A stretch of 64,000 nt of DNA from Streptomyces sp. TLI_146 (GTDB taxonomy: Bacteria; Actinomycetota; Actinomycetes; Streptomycetales; Streptomycetaceae). The first letter of the stretch is position 1, and each line of letters opens with the position of its first letter. The stretch is taken from the NCBI RefSeq assembly GCF_002846415.1, contig NZ_PJMX01000001.1, forward strand, positions 3,658,001 to 3,722,000, in the 5' to 3' direction. Below, one piece after another: positions 47,234 to 56,399 of this stretch. The position numbers and the translations under genes are program-made. The notes under the pieces were generated by a model, which was given only the letters and a program-made list of their open reading frames with translations, was not told the DNA's origin and searched no databases.

Positions 47234-48393
47234 ATGTCCCTTGACCACCGGCTCTCCGACGAGCACGAAGAACTCCGCCGTACGGTCGAGGAGTTCGCGC
47301 ACGACGTCATCGCCCCGAAGATCGGCGACTTCTACGAGCGCCACGAGTTCCCGTACGAGATCGTCCGCGAGATGGGCCGTATGGGCCTGTTCGGGCTGCC
47401 CTTCCCGAGGAGTACGGGGGCATGGGCGGCGACTACCTCGCGCTAGGCATCGCCCTGGAGGAGCTGGCCCGGGTCGACTCCTCGGTCGCCATCACCCTGG
47501 AGGCCGGGGTCTCGCTCGGCGCGATGCCGGTGTTCCGGTTCGGCACCGAGGAGCAGAAGCGGGAGTGGCTGCCCAAGCTCTGCTCCGGCGAGATGCTGGG
47601 CGCGTTCGGTCTGACCGAGCCGGACTGCGGCTCGGACGCGGGCGGCACGCGTACGACGGCGGTGCGCGACGGCGACGAGTGGGTCATCAACGGCACGAAG
47701 TGCTTCATCACCAACTCGGGTACGGACATCACGGGCCTGGTGACGGTGACGGCCGTGACCGGCCGCAAGGCGGACGGGCGCCCGCTGATCTCCTCGATCA
47801 TCGTCCCGTCCGGCACGCCGGGCTTCACGGTGGCCGCGCCGTACTCGAAGGTGGGGTGGAACGCGTCGGACACCCGCGAGCTGTCCTTCCAGGACGTCCG
47901 CGTCCCGGCCGCCAACCTCCTGGGCGAGGAGGGCCGGGGCTACGCGCAGTTCCTGCGGATCCTCGACGAGGGCCGCGTCGCCATCTCGGCGCTGGCCACG
48001 GGTCTGGCGCAGGGCTGCGTCGACGAATCGGTGAAGTACGCGCACGAGCGCCACGCGTTCGGCCGCCCGATCGGCGACAACCAGGCGATCCAGTTCAAGA
48101 TCGCCGACATGGAGATGCGGGCGCACATGGCCCGGGTGGGCTGGCGCGACGCGGCGTCCCGGCTGGTGCGGGGCGAGTCCTTCAAGAAGGAGGCGGCGCT
48201 GGCGAAGCTGTACTCGTCGACGGTCGCGGTCGACAACGCGCGCGATGCCACGCAGATCCACGGCGGGTACGGGTTCATGAACGAGTATCCGGTGGCGCGG
48301 ATGTGGCGCGACTCCAAGATCCTGGAGATCGGGGAGGGCACGAGTGAGGTCCAGCGCATGCTGATCGCGCGGGAGTTGGGGCTGCCGGCGTAG
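47234..48393 (+). pseudogene. acdH: Isovaleryl-type acyl-CoA dehydrogenase with single-base frameshift
   Basis: Reading from ATG 47234 gives MSLDHRLSDEHEELRRTVEE through MGRMGLFGLPFP, then leaves frame and stops at 47446. From 47407 the frame one base back continues as EEYGGMGGDYLALGIALEEL to LTEPDCGSDAGGT, IHGGYGFMNEYPVARMW and the normal C-terminus ending ARELGLPA. Adding one C to the CCC run at 47404-47406 restores a 386-residue enzyme without any other defect. It should oxidise isovaleryl-CoA in the leucine pathway. Either it is a recent lesion or a homopolymer read error; the clean downstream frame argues for recent or artefactual. An internal ATG (47422) would give a protein lacking the first 63 residues. 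Confidence 0.85.
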
Positions 48394-48703
48394 CGCCCCT
48401 CTTCTGGCCCGGTGTTCGGCTGCGGGTCATGGGTGGCTGAGCACGCAGTTCCCCGCGCCCCTCAAAAGCCTCGTTCGTCCGCGGACCGTGGCCGGTTGCT
48501 CGCGCAGTTCCCCGCGCCCCTAAATGCGCCCCTTCGGGCCGCCCGGGGGATTGCCGCGCAGCGGCATCTAAGGGGCGCGGGGAACTGCGCGACCAGCCAC
48601 AGACGGCCCGCAGACGAACCCCGGGCCAAAAGGGACGCGGGGAACTGCGCGCTCGGCCACCCACCGGTCCGCAGACAAAGACTTCGCTCGATGGGGTGGC
48701 CCC
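48394..48703. other. Gene-free gap filled with dispersed-element copies
   Basis: This 310-base gap after the frameshifted dehydrogenase is almost wholly made of four arms of the dispersed element (see 48418-48679). An additional stem, CGGGCCGCCCGG at 48536-48547, lies at the centre. No coding sequence is evident. Confidence 0.7.
48418..48679. repeat. Array of four arms of the dispersed intergenic element
   Basis: Left-type arms lie at 48418-48462 and 48474-48523 (both with GCAGTTCCCCGCGCCCCT), and right-type arms at 48569-48618 and 48628-48679 (both with GCGGGGAACTGCGCG). The order left-left-right-right allows one long nested hairpin. It is the densest cluster of the element in the window and forms the boundary between leucine degradation and siderophore genes. 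Confidence 0.85.
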
Positions 48704-48928
48704 GTGCCGTACGGGCGACGCCACCCCGTCCCCGCCCCCACCCTGGGCAGCGTGACCCCGCCCACCTGCCCCGCCTGCCCCACGCGTCCGGCGCTGTGGA
48801 AGGACACCTCCACCACCGCCCCCGGCGCCGCCGACCACTGGCACTGGCACTGCGCCGGGTGCCGGACGCTCTACGAGCCGACCGCGTCCCACAAGGTCCG
48901 CTTCACGTACGCCCCGCTGCGGCGGTAG
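48704..48928 (+). CDS. Small zinc-ribbon-like protein
   Basis: Up to 74 residues are encoded, with two Cys pairs, CPAC and CAGC, separated by about 25 residues that include HWHWH. This is the pattern of a one-zinc ribbon. The tail reads LYEPTASHKVRFTYAPLRR. The start is uncertain: ATG 48704, or GTG 48752 giving 58 residues starting just before the first pair. Neither has a strong ribosome site. No homologue is recognised. It ends 33 bases before the desE iron box. The Cys spacing and codon usage make it likelier than its small size suggests. Confidence 0.45.
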   Translation: MPYGRRHPVPAPTLGSVTPPTCPACPTRPALWKDTSTTAPGAADHWHWHCAGCRTLYEPTASHKVRFTYAPLRR

Positions 48929-48960
48929 GCACTCCCGGGAGACCCCTCTACAGATCCTTG

Positions 48961-48979
48961 TGAGGTTAGGCTAACCTAC
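48961..48979 (+). promoter_or_regulatory. DmdR/IdeR iron box of desE
   Basis: TGAGGTTAGGCTAACCTAC matches the 19-base iron-box consensus TTAGGTTAGGCTAACCTAA at 17 positions. It lies 48 bases before the desE start. With iron plentiful the DtxR-family regulator should close the desEF promoter. Confidence 0.92.
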
Positions 48980-49026
48980 CCAGGAACTGCCAGAGGCCGA
49001 CCCCGGCACGTACGAAACGGATCGTC

Positions 49027-50061
49027 ATGCCCATTTCCCGAGCGTCCTTCCTCTCCCGTCGCGGCCTGCTGGCCGCCGGCGGCGCCATCGGCCTCGGGGC
49101 CGCGCTGGCCGCGTGCGGGGACGACGACAAGAAAAAGGGCGACTCGCAGAAGGCCGCGGAGTCCGGCAAGTCCGGCCCCTGGTCCTTCAAGGACGACCGC
49201 GGCAAGACCGTCGAGACGAAGTCCACCCCCAAGACGATCGTGGCCTTCACCGGCACCGCCGCCGCCCTCCACGACTACGGCATCGAGGTCAAGGCCGTGT
49301 TCGGCCCGACCAAGGCCAAGGACGGCAAGCCGGACGTCCAGGCGGGCGACCTCGACATCAACAAGGTCGAGATCCTCGGCAACGTCTGGGGCGAGTTCAG
49401 CGTCGAGAAGTACGCGGCCCTCGCGCCCGACCTGCTCGTCACGGACATGTGGGAGAAGGACGCCCTCTGGTACGTGCCGGACAACAGCAAGGACAAGATC
49501 CTCAAGCTCGCCCCCAGCGTCGCGCTGTGGGCCGCGCAGATCAGCATGCCGGCCGCGCTCCAGCGCCGCGCCGACCTCGCCGCCTCGCTCGGCGCCGACC
49601 TGAAGGCCGCCAAGTTCACCGAGGCCAAGGCCCGCTTCGAGAAGGCCGCCGCCCGGCTGCGCGCCGCCACCAAGGCCAACCCGGGCGTCACGGTGATGAT
49701 CGGCTCCGCCAGCGCCGACCTGTTCTACGTCTCCGCGGCCAAGACGTCCGCCGACACCGCGTACTTCCAGGAGCTGGGCGTCAAGTTCGTCGAGCCGAAG
49801 GTCAACGCGCAGGGCTTCTTCGAGGAGCTCAGCTGGGAGAACGTCGGCAAGTACAAGGCCGACGTGATCATGATGGACAACCGCTCCACCGCCCTCCAGC
49901 CGGACGCCCTGAAGTCCAAGCCGACCTGGACCGGGCTGCCCGCCGTCAAGGCCGGCCAGATCACCCCGCGCACCACCGAGCCGATCTACTCGTACGACAA
50001 GTGCACCCCGATCCTCGAAACCCTCGCCAAGGCCATCGAGACCGCGAAGAAGGTTGCCTGA
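49027..50061 (+). CDS. desE: Ferrioxamine-binding lipoprotein of siderophore uptake
   Basis: This 344-residue lipoprotein binds ferrioxamine on the outer membrane surface for ABC import. SRRGLLAAGGAIGLGAALAAC has a twin-arginine-type signal with lipobox LAAC near residue 30. The mature protein has the type III (helical-bridge) binding fold: GKTVETKSTPKTIVAFTG, VTDMWEKDALWYVPDN and VIMMDNRSTALQ. It follows an iron box and precedes desF by two bases. In S. coelicolor the equivalent next to desABCD is DesE. The membrane permease and ATPase are not in the window, so must come from elsewhere. Confidence 0.92.
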   Translation: MPISRASFLSRRGLLAAGGAIGLGAALAACGDDDKKKGDSQKAAESGKSGPWSFKDDRGKTVETKSTPKTIVAFTGTAAALHDYGIEVKAVFGPTKAKDGKPDVQAGDLDINKVEILGNVWGEFSVEKYAALAPDLLVTDMWEKDALWYVPDNSKDKILKLAPSVALWAAQISMPAALQRRADLAASLGADLKAAKFTEAKARFEKAAARLRAATKANPGVTVMIGSASADLFYVSAAKTSADTAYFQELGVKFVEPKVNAQGFFEELSWENVGKYKADVIMMDNRSTALQPDALKSKPTWTGLPAVKAGQITPRTTEPIYSYDKCTPILETLAKAIETAKKVA

Positions 50062-50063
50062 CC

Positions 50064-50903
50064 ATGACGCTGACAGCCGAGACCGCCACCGTCCCCTTCC
50101 GTCTCTTCGACCTGAGCGTGGTACGGACCCGGCGGCTCGGCCCGTCGCTGGTCAGGATCACCTTCGGCGGCGAGCAGTTGGCGTACTTCGAGGGCGGCGG
50201 CCGGGACCAGAGCCTCTCGCTCTTCCTGCCGCACCCCGGCCAGGACGCGCCCGTACTGCCGCTGACCCAGAACCCCGAGACGTGGTTCGCGGAGTACCGG
50301 GCGCTGCCCGACGACGTCCGGGCCGTGATGCGCTCGTACACCCTGCGCGAGCAGCGCCGCGACCCCGACGAGGTCGACATCGACTTCGCGCTCCACGAGG
50401 ACGGCGGCCCGGCGTGCCGCTGGGCGGCGCGCGCCGAGCCCGGGGACCGTGTGGCGGTCCTCGGTCCGGCGGTCGCCGACAACACGGCGGTACGGTTCCG
50501 GCCGCCGGCCGGTACGGACGGGGTCGTGCTCTGGGGTGACGAGACCGCGCTGCCCGCCGTCTCCGCCATCCTGGAGTGGCTGCCCGCCGGCACGCGCGCG
50601 CGGGTGTGGCTCGAAGTGCCGTTCAGCGGGGACCGGATGGCGCTGCCAACGGCTGCGGACGCGGAGATCACCTGGCTCGTACGCGAGGAGGGCGCACCCT
50701 CCGTCCTCGATGCCGTCCGCGCCGAGCCAGCTCTCCCCGGGGTCGACCCGTACGTATGGATCGCCGGTGAGGCCTCCACCATGCGCGAGCTGCGGCGGCA
50801 CTTCGTGAATGAGCGTCAGGTCGACCGCAGGAACGTCACTTTCGTCGGCTACTGGCGGAGGGGGCGTTCGGAGGACCAGTTGCGCGAGGAAGAGGCCGCG
50901 TAG
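50064..50903 (+). CDS. desF: Siderophore-interacting protein (ferric-siderophore reductase)
   Basis: This 279-residue FAD/NAD(P)H reductase of the ViuB/siderophore-interacting family releases iron from the imported siderophore in the cytoplasm. The N-terminal FAD-binding barrel has RSYTLREQRRDPDEVDIDF, with RSYT as the flavin motif. A C-terminal NAD(P)H-binding half follows (VVLWGDETALPAVSAIL) and ends YVWIAGEASTMRELRRHF. It starts two bases after desE and shares its iron-box promoter. Length is normal. Confidence 0.88.
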   Translation: MTLTAETATVPFRLFDLSVVRTRRLGPSLVRITFGGEQLAYFEGGGRDQSLSLFLPHPGQDAPVLPLTQNPETWFAEYRALPDDVRAVMRSYTLREQRRDPDEVDIDFALHEDGGPACRWAARAEPGDRVAVLGPAVADNTAVRFRPPAGTDGVVLWGDETALPAVSAILEWLPAGTRARVWLEVPFSGDRMALPTAADAEITWLVREEGAPSVLDAVRAEPALPGVDPYVWIAGEASTMRELRRHFVNERQVDRRNVTFVGYWRRGRSEDQLREEEAA

Positions 50904-50920
50904 GGGCTGTTGCGCGACTG

Positions 50921-50962
50921 CCGGCCGTGTGTGGCCGATCGCGCAGTTCCCCGCGCCCCTAA
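50921..50962 (+). repeat. Dispersed intergenic element, single arm
   Basis: One left-type arm, with CGATCGCGCAGTTCCCCG then CGCCCCTAA, lies 17 bases after desF and may end the desEF transcript. The rest of the gap leads to the desA promoter. Confidence 0.85.
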
Positions 50963-51003
50963 GGGCATGCGGCGGAGCCCACTTCACAGGGGGCGAGGGC
51001 TTG

Positions 51004-51034
51004 TTGAGATCGAACTTAGGTTAGGCTAACCTTA
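51004..51034 (+). promoter_or_regulatory. Iron-regulated promoter of desABCD
   Basis: TTGAGA (51004-51009), a 17-base spacer and TAACCT (51027-51032) make a good promoter. The iron box TTAGGTTAGGCTAACCTTA (51016-51034) covers the spacer and -10, with 18 of 19 consensus bases. Iron-loaded DmdR/IdeR would therefore block initiation directly. Confidence 0.9.
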
Positions 51035-51111
51035 CTTCGAGATCGCGGTCCTCGCCCCCTTCCTTTCTGCCCGGAGGGCCCGACGAAGTCCCCGATCCGG
51101 GAGGACAGTTC

Positions 51112-52557
51112 ATGCGTTCGCACCTGCTCAATGACACGACGGCGGAGAGCTACCGGCGCTCCGTGACCGAAGGAGTCGAGCGGGTGGCGTCGAAACTCGC
51201 CGCGACACGCCGCCCGTTCACCGGTGCGGGCGTCGAGGACATCGCCCCGCTCATCGACCGCGTCGACCTCGACCGGCCGCTGGGCGACACCTCCGCCGTC
51301 CTGGACGAGCTGGAGGACGTGTACCTGCGCGACGCCGTCTACTTCCACCACCCCCGCTACCTGGGCCACCTCAACTGCCCGGTCGTCATCCCCGCCGTCC
51401 TCGGCGAAGCGGTCCTCTCGGCCGTCAACTCCTCGCTGGACACCTGGGACCAGAGCGCCGGCGGCACCCTCATCGAGCGCCGGCTGATCGACTGGACCGC
51501 CGGCCGCGTCGGCTACGGCCCCTCCGCCGACGGCGTGTTCACCAGCGGCGGCAGCCAGTCCAACCTCCAGGCGCTGCTGCTCGCCCGCGAGGAGGCCAAG
51601 ACCGACGACCTGTCGAAGCTGCGGATCTTCTCCTCCGAGTGCAGCCACTTCAGCGTCCAGAAGTCCGCCCAGCTGCTCGGTCTCGGCCGTGGCGCCGTCG
51701 TGTCGATCCCCTGCGACCACGACAAGCGGATGCAGACCGTGGCGCTCGCCCGCGCCCTGGAGCGCTGCGCCGCCGAGGGCAACGTCCCGATGGCCGTCGT
51801 CGCCACCGCGGGCACCACCGACTTCGGCTCCCTCGACCCGCTGCCGGAGATCGCCGACCTCTGCGCCCAGTACGGCGCGTGGATGCACGTGGACGCCGCG
51901 TACGGCTGCGGACTGCTGGTCTCGCCGACCCGCCGTCACCTCCTGAACGGCATCGAGCACGCCGACTCGGTCACCGTGGACTACCACAAGTCCTTTTTCC
52001 AGCCGGTGAGTTCGAGCGCGATCCTGGTCAAGGACGGCAGCACGCTGCGGCACGCCACGTACCACGCGGACTACCTCAACCCGCGCCGGGCCGCCGAGGA
52101 GCGCATCCCCAACCAGGTCGACAAGTCCCTCCAGACCACCCGCCGCTTCGACGCCCTGAAGCTGTGGATGACGCTGCGCACCATGGGCGCCGACGGCATC
52201 GGCTCGCTCTTCGACGAGGTGTGCGACCTGGCCGTGGAGGGCTGGCGGCTGCTCGCCGCCGACCCGCGCTACGACGTCGTCGTCGAGCCCACCCTGTCGA
52301 CCCTGGTCTTCCGCTACATCCCGGACGCGGTCACCTCGCCCGCCGAGATCGACCGCGCCAACCTCTACGCCCGCAAGGCGCTGTTCGCGTCCGGCGAGGC
52401 CGTCGTCGCCGGCACCAAGACCGGCGGCCGCCAGTACCTGAAGTTCACCTTGCTCAACCCCGAGACGACGGTCTCCGACATCGCCGCCGTCCTCGATCTG
52501 ATCGCCGGCCACGCCGAGCAGTACCTGGGAGAGAACCTTGTCCACGCAGCCTCGTGA
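51112..52557 (+). CDS. desA: Lysine decarboxylase for desferrioxamine
   Basis: This 481-residue PLP group II decarboxylase turns lysine into cadaverine, the first step of desferrioxamine synthesis. [12 protein letters not shown] has the Asp that contacts the PLP pyridine, and [14 protein letters not shown] has the Schiff-base Lys. [19 protein letters not shown] is typical of the family. ATG 51112 follows GGGAGGA. It is the first gene behind the iron-regulated promoter and overlaps desB by 20 bases. The assignment is as in S. coelicolor SCO2782. Confidence 0.95.
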   Translation: MRSHLLNDTTAESYRRSVTEGVERVASKLAATRRPFTGAGVEDIAPLIDRVDLDRPLGDTSAVLDELEDVYLRDAVYFHHPRYLGHLNCPVVIPAVLGEAVLSAVNSSLDTWDQSAGGTLIERRLIDWTAGRVGYGPSADGVFTSGGSQSNLQALLLAREEAKTDDLSKLRIFSSECSHFSVQKSAQLLGLGRGAVVSIPCDHDKRMQTVALARALERCAAEGNVPMAVVATAGTTDFGSLDPLPEIADLCAQYGAWMHVDAAYGCGLLVSPTRRHLLNGIEHADSVTVDYHKSFFQPVSSSAILVKDGSTLRHATYHADYLNPRRAAEERIPNQVDKSLQTTRRFDALKLWMTLRTMGADGIGSLFDEVCDLAVEGWRLLAADPRYDVVVEPTLSTLVFRYIPDAVTSPAEIDRANLYARKALFASGEAVVAGTKTGGRQYLKFTLLNPETTVSDIAAVLDLIAGHAEQYLGENLVHAAS

Positions 52558-53812
52558 GCCGTACGACTTCATCGGGATCGGCCTCGGGCCCTTCAACCTG
52601 GGCCTCGCCTGTCTGACCGAGCCGGTCGACGAGCTCCGCGGCCTCTTCCTGGAGACCAAGCCGGACTTCGAGTGGCACTCGGGCATGTTCCTGGAGGGCG
52701 CCCACCTCCAGACCCCGTTCATGTCGGACCTGGTCACCCTCGCCGACCCGACCTCGCCGTACTCCTTCCTCAACTACCTGAAGGAGTCGGGCCGCCTCTA
52801 CTCGTTCTACATACGCGAGAACTTCTACCCGCTGCGCACCGAGTACAACGACTACTGCCGCTGGGCGGCCGGCAAGCTCTCCTCGATCCGCTTCAACCAG
52901 ACGGTGAAGACGGTGACGTACGAGGACGAGGTGTACGTCGTACGCACCGAGGACGGCTCCGAGTTCCGCGCCCGGCGGCTGGTGCTCGGCACCGGCACCC
53001 CGCCGTTCGTCCCCGAGCCGTGCCAGGGCCTGGGCGGTGACTACCTGCACAACTCCCGCTATCTGGACCACAAGGAGGCGCTCCAGAAGAAGGAGTCGAT
53101 CACCCTGGTGGGCAGCGGGCAGTCCGCGGCGGAGATCTACTACGACCTGCTGAGCGAGATCGACGTCCACGGCTACCGGCTGAACTGGGTCACCCGCTCG
53201 CCGCGCTTCTTCCCGCTCGAATACACCAAGCTGACGCTGGAGATGACCTCGCCGGAGTACGTGGACTACTTCCACGCGCTGCCCGAGGCCACCCGCTACC
53301 GCCTGGAGACGCAGCAGAAGGGCCTGTTCAAGGGCATCGACTCGGAGCTCATCGACGCGATCTTCGACCTGCTCTACCAGAAGAGCCTCAAGGGCCCCGT
53401 CGGCACCCGGCTGCTCACCAACTCCTCACTGAACGCGGCGAGCTACGACACCACGACCGGTACGTACACGCTGGGTCTGCGCCAGGAGGAGCAGGAGAAG
53501 GACTACACCCTCGACACCGAGGGCCTGGTCCTGGCCACCGGCTACAAGTACGCCGAGCCGGAGTTCCTCGCCCCGGTGGCCGACCGCCTCAGGCGCGACG
53601 GCCGCGGCCGCTTCGACGTGGCCCGCAACTACGCCATCGACACCAACGGCCGCGAGATCTTCCTCCAGAACGCCGCCGTGCACACCCACTCGATCACCTC
53701 GCCCGACCTGGGCATGGGCGCCTACCGCAACGCGTACATCATCGGCGAGCTGCTCGGCCGCGAGTACTACCCGGTCGAGAAGTCCATCGCCTTCCAGGAG
53801 TTCGCCGTATGA
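52538..53812 (+). CDS. desB: Cadaverine N-hydroxylase (FAD monooxygenase)
   Basis: This 424-residue N-hydroxylating flavoprotein oxidises cadaverine to N-hydroxycadaverine with NADPH and O2. The FAD motif is [15 protein letters not shown] at the N-terminus and the NADPH motif is [16 protein letters not shown] near the middle; [14 protein letters not shown] is the conserved C-terminal motif. The start is a TTG at 52538, inside desA, with GGGAGAG upstream, so the genes overlap by 20 bases and are coupled. The desC ATG overlaps its stop. Confidence 0.95.
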   Translation: MSTQPREPYDFIGIGLGPFNLGLACLTEPVDELRGLFLETKPDFEWHSGMFLEGAHLQTPFMSDLVTLADPTSPYSFLNYLKESGRLYSFYIRENFYPLRTEYNDYCRWAAGKLSSIRFNQTVKTVTYEDEVYVVRTEDGSEFRARRLVLGTGTPPFVPEPCQGLGGDYLHNSRYLDHKEALQKKESITLVGSGQSAAEIYYDLLSEIDVHGYRLNWVTRSPRFFPLEYTKLTLEMTSPEYVDYFHALPEATRYRLETQQKGLFKGIDSELIDAIFDLLYQKSLKGPVGTRLLTNSSLNAASYDTTTGTYTLGLRQEEQEKDYTLDTEGLVLATGYKYAEPEFLAPVADRLRRDGRGRFDVARNYAIDTNGREIFLQNAAVHTHSITSPDLGMGAYRNAYIIGELLGREYYPVEKSIAFQEFAV

Positions 53813-54360
53813 GCACCACGCACACCCCCTCCGGCATAGGTACCTTCACCGTCCGGGACCTCGATCCGCTGAAGGACGCCGAGCTGCTGCACGGCTGGGT
53901 CACCCACCCCAAGGCCGCGTTCTGGATGATGCAGGACGCGAAGCTGGAGGACGTCGAGCGGGCGTACATGGAGATCGCCGCCGACGAGCACCACCACGCG
54001 CTGCTCGGGCTGCACGACGGCGAGCCCGCCTTCCTGATGGAGAAGTACGACCCGGCCCACCGCGAGCTGGTCGGTCTGTACGAGAGCGAGCCGGGCGACG
54101 TCGGCATGCACTTCCTGGTCGCGCCGACCGGCACACCGATCCACGGCTTCACCCGCGCGGTGATCACCGCCGTGGTGGGGCACCTGTTCGCGGACCCGGC
54201 GACCCGGCGGGTCGTCGTGGAGCCGGACGTGGGCAACAAGCCCGTCCACGCGCTCAACGCCGCCGTCGGCTTCGAGGTCGTCGGCGAGATCACCAAGCCG
54301 GAGAAGAGGGCGCTGCTGAGCGTCTGCACGCGGGCCGCGTTCGAGGAGGCCACCCGATGA
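53809..54360 (+). CDS. desC: N-hydroxycadaverine acyltransferase
   Basis: This 183-residue acyltransferase of the GNAT-like AlcB/IucB family joins succinyl-CoA or acetyl-CoA to N-hydroxycadaverine. Family features are [36 protein letters not shown] and [20 protein letters not shown], the last being the acetyl-CoA-binding region. ATG 53809 overlaps the desB stop and its stop overlaps desD (both ATGA). Length is right for the family. Confidence 0.94.
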   Translation: MSTTHTPSGIGTFTVRDLDPLKDAELLHGWVTHPKAAFWMMQDAKLEDVERAYMEIAADEHHHALLGLHDGEPAFLMEKYDPAHRELVGLYESEPGDVGMHFLVAPTGTPIHGFTRAVITAVVGHLFADPATRRVVVEPDVGNKPVHALNAAVGFEVVGEITKPEKRALLSVCTRAAFEEATR

Positions 54361-56135
54361 CGACGACCCCCGACACCGGCGTCGCGCACCTCACCCCCGA
54401 GCTGTGGACGCGCGCCAACCGGCTGCTGATCCGCAAGGCGCTCGCCGAGTTCTCCCACGAGCGGCTGCTGAAGCCGCAGCCGCTGGGCGACGACCGGTAC
54501 AGCGTGCGCAGCGACGACGGCACGGTGGAGTACCGCTTCACCGCCGCGCTGTACGCGCTGGACCACTGGCAGGTGGACCCGGAGTCGGTCACGCGGCACG
54601 GGTCCACCGGCCGGCTCCCCCTCGACGCCCTCGACTTCTTCATCGAGCTGCGCGCGACGCTGGGCCTGAGCGACGAGATCCTGCCGGTGTACCTGGAGGA
54701 GATCTCCTCCACGCTCTCCGGTACGGCGTACAAGCTCACCAAGGAGCAGACCCCGGCGGCCGAGCTCGCCCGTGCGGGCTTCCAGGCGATCGAGACGGGC
54801 ATGACCGAGGGCCACCCGTGCTTCGTGGCCAACAACGGGCGGCTCGGGTTCGGTGTGCACGAGTACGCGGCGTACGCGCCGGAGGCCGCCGCGCCCGTCC
54901 GGCTGATCTGGCTGGCGGCGCGGCGCGACCGGGCGACCTTCACCTCGGGCGCGGGGCTCGACTACGAGACGCTGATCGAGGCGGAGCTGGGCGCGGCGAC
55001 GCTGGAACGTTTCGCCGCGACGATGGCGGCGCGGGGGCTGGACCTCGCGGACTACCAGCTGCTGCCGGTCCACCCCTGGCAGTGGTGGAACAAGCTGTCG
55101 GTGACGTTCGCGGCGGAGGTGGCCCAGGACAGGCTGGTGCCGCTGGGAGCGGGCGACGACACGTACCTGGCCCAGCAGTCGATCCGAACTTTCTTCAACA
55201 CGACAGACCCGACGAAGCACTACGTCAAGACGGCCCTTTCGGTCCTGAACATGGGCTTCATGCGCGGCCTGTCGGCGGCGTACATGGAGGCGACCCCGGC
55301 GATCAACGACTGGCTGGCGGGAGTGGTGGAGCGCGACTCCGTGCTTCAGGCGGCCCGCTTCTCGATCATCCGCGAGCGGGCGGCGATCGGCTACCACCAC
55401 CGCCAGTACGAGCGCGCCACCGACCGCTACTCGCCGTACCGCAAGATGCTGGCGGCGCTGTGGCGGGAGAGCCCGGTCCCGTCGCTGGCGCCGGGCGAGC
55501 GCCTGGCGACGATGGCGTCGCTGCTGCACGTCGACGGGGCCGGGGCGTCGTTCGCGGGCGCGCTGATCGCGGAGTCGGGGGTGGGCGCGACGGAGTGGCT
55601 GCGCCGCTACCTGGACGCGTATCTGCTCCCCGTCCTGCACTCGTTCTACGCGTACGACCTGGCCTACATGCCGCACGGCGAGAACGTGATCCTGGTCCTG
55701 GCGGAGGACGGGACGGTGTCGCGGGCGATCTTCAAGGACATCGCCGAGGAGATCGTGGTCATGGACCCGGACGCGGTGCTGCCGCCGGCGGTCGAGCGGA
55801 TCCGCGCGGACGTGCCGGACGACATGAAGCTGCTGTCCGTCTTCACGGACGTCTTCGACTGCTTCTTCCGCTTCCTGAACGCGACGCTCGTGAGCGAGGG
55901 CGTGATCGGGGAGGACGAGTTCTGGGCGGCGGTGGCGGAGTGCGTCACGTCGTACCAGGCGTCGGTACCGGAGCTGTCGGACAAGTTCAAGCAGTACGAC
56001 ATGTTCGCGCCGGAGTTCGCGCTGTCGTGCCTGAACCGTCTGCAACTGCGCAACAACAAGCAGATGGTGGACCTGGCGGACCCGGCGGGGGCACTGCAAC
56101 TGGTGGGCACCTTGCCGAATCCGATCGCGGGTTGA
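54357..56135 (+). CDS. desD: Desferrioxamine synthetase (NIS, IucA/IucC family)
   Basis: This 592-residue NRPS-independent siderophore synthetase uses ATP to link and cyclise N-hydroxy-N-succinylcadaverine units into ferrioxamine E or related compounds. The signature LLPVHPWQWWNKL near residue 235 and the ATP-site region QSIRTFFNTTDPTKHYVKTA are typical. In the fold's C-terminal part, AYDLAYMPHGENVILVL is highly conserved. It is the last gene of the operon. The end lies close to a copy of the dispersed element, where transcription probably stops. Confidence 0.95.
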   Translation: MTTTPDTGVAHLTPELWTRANRLLIRKALAEFSHERLLKPQPLGDDRYSVRSDDGTVEYRFTAALYALDHWQVDPESVTRHGSTGRLPLDALDFFIELRATLGLSDEILPVYLEEISSTLSGTAYKLTKEQTPAAELARAGFQAIETGMTEGHPCFVANNGRLGFGVHEYAAYAPEAAAPVRLIWLAARRDRATFTSGAGLDYETLIEAELGAATLERFAATMAARGLDLADYQLLPVHPWQWWNKLSVTFAAEVAQDRLVPLGAGDDTYLAQQSIRTFFNTTDPTKHYVKTALSVLNMGFMRGLSAAYMEATPAINDWLAGVVERDSVLQAARFSIIRERAAIGYHHRQYERATDRYSPYRKMLAALWRESPVPSLAPGERLATMASLLHVDGAGASFAGALIAESGVGATEWLRRYLDAYLLPVLHSFYAYDLAYMPHGENVILVLAEDGTVSRAIFKDIAEEIVVMDPDAVLPPAVERIRADVPDDMKLLSVFTDVFDCFFRFLNATLVSEGVIGEDEFWAAVAECVTSYQASVPELSDKFKQYDMFAPEFALSCLNRLQLRNNKQMVDLADPAGALQLVGTLPNPIAG

Positions 56136-56260
56136 TTTCCCCCACCCCGCCCCTTCCCTGAACCCTCCGGGGGTGGGAGGGGGCGGAGGTGTTTTCCCGG
56201 GGGCTGCGGCCCCGGACCCCGTTTGCGGGGCCTGCGGCCCCTGCACCCCGCTTCTTTCAT

Positions 56261-56391
56261 CTGCGGGCCGTCTGTGGCTGGTCGCGCAGTTCCCCGCGCC
56301 CCTAGGGGGTACGGCCGTCGGCGATGGCGAAGCCGAGCCTTTTAGGGGCGCGGGGAACTGCGCGACCAGTTGGGGACGGCCCGCAGACAAA
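56261..56391. terminator. Bidirectional terminator made of an inverted pair of the dispersed element
   Basis: Left arm 56261-56304 has CGCGCAGTTCCCCGCGCCCC; right arm 56342-56391 has GGGGCGCGGGGAACTGCGCG. The loop is about 37 bases. It lies between the converging desD and hex genes, immediately before the hex stop. Confidence 0.8.
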
Positions 56392-56399
56392 CCCCGGGC

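Noticed and set aside
48418..48679. CRISPR-like array
   Set aside because: Repeats are in both orientations, unequal in spacing, and match an element dispersed elsewhere; no cas genes.
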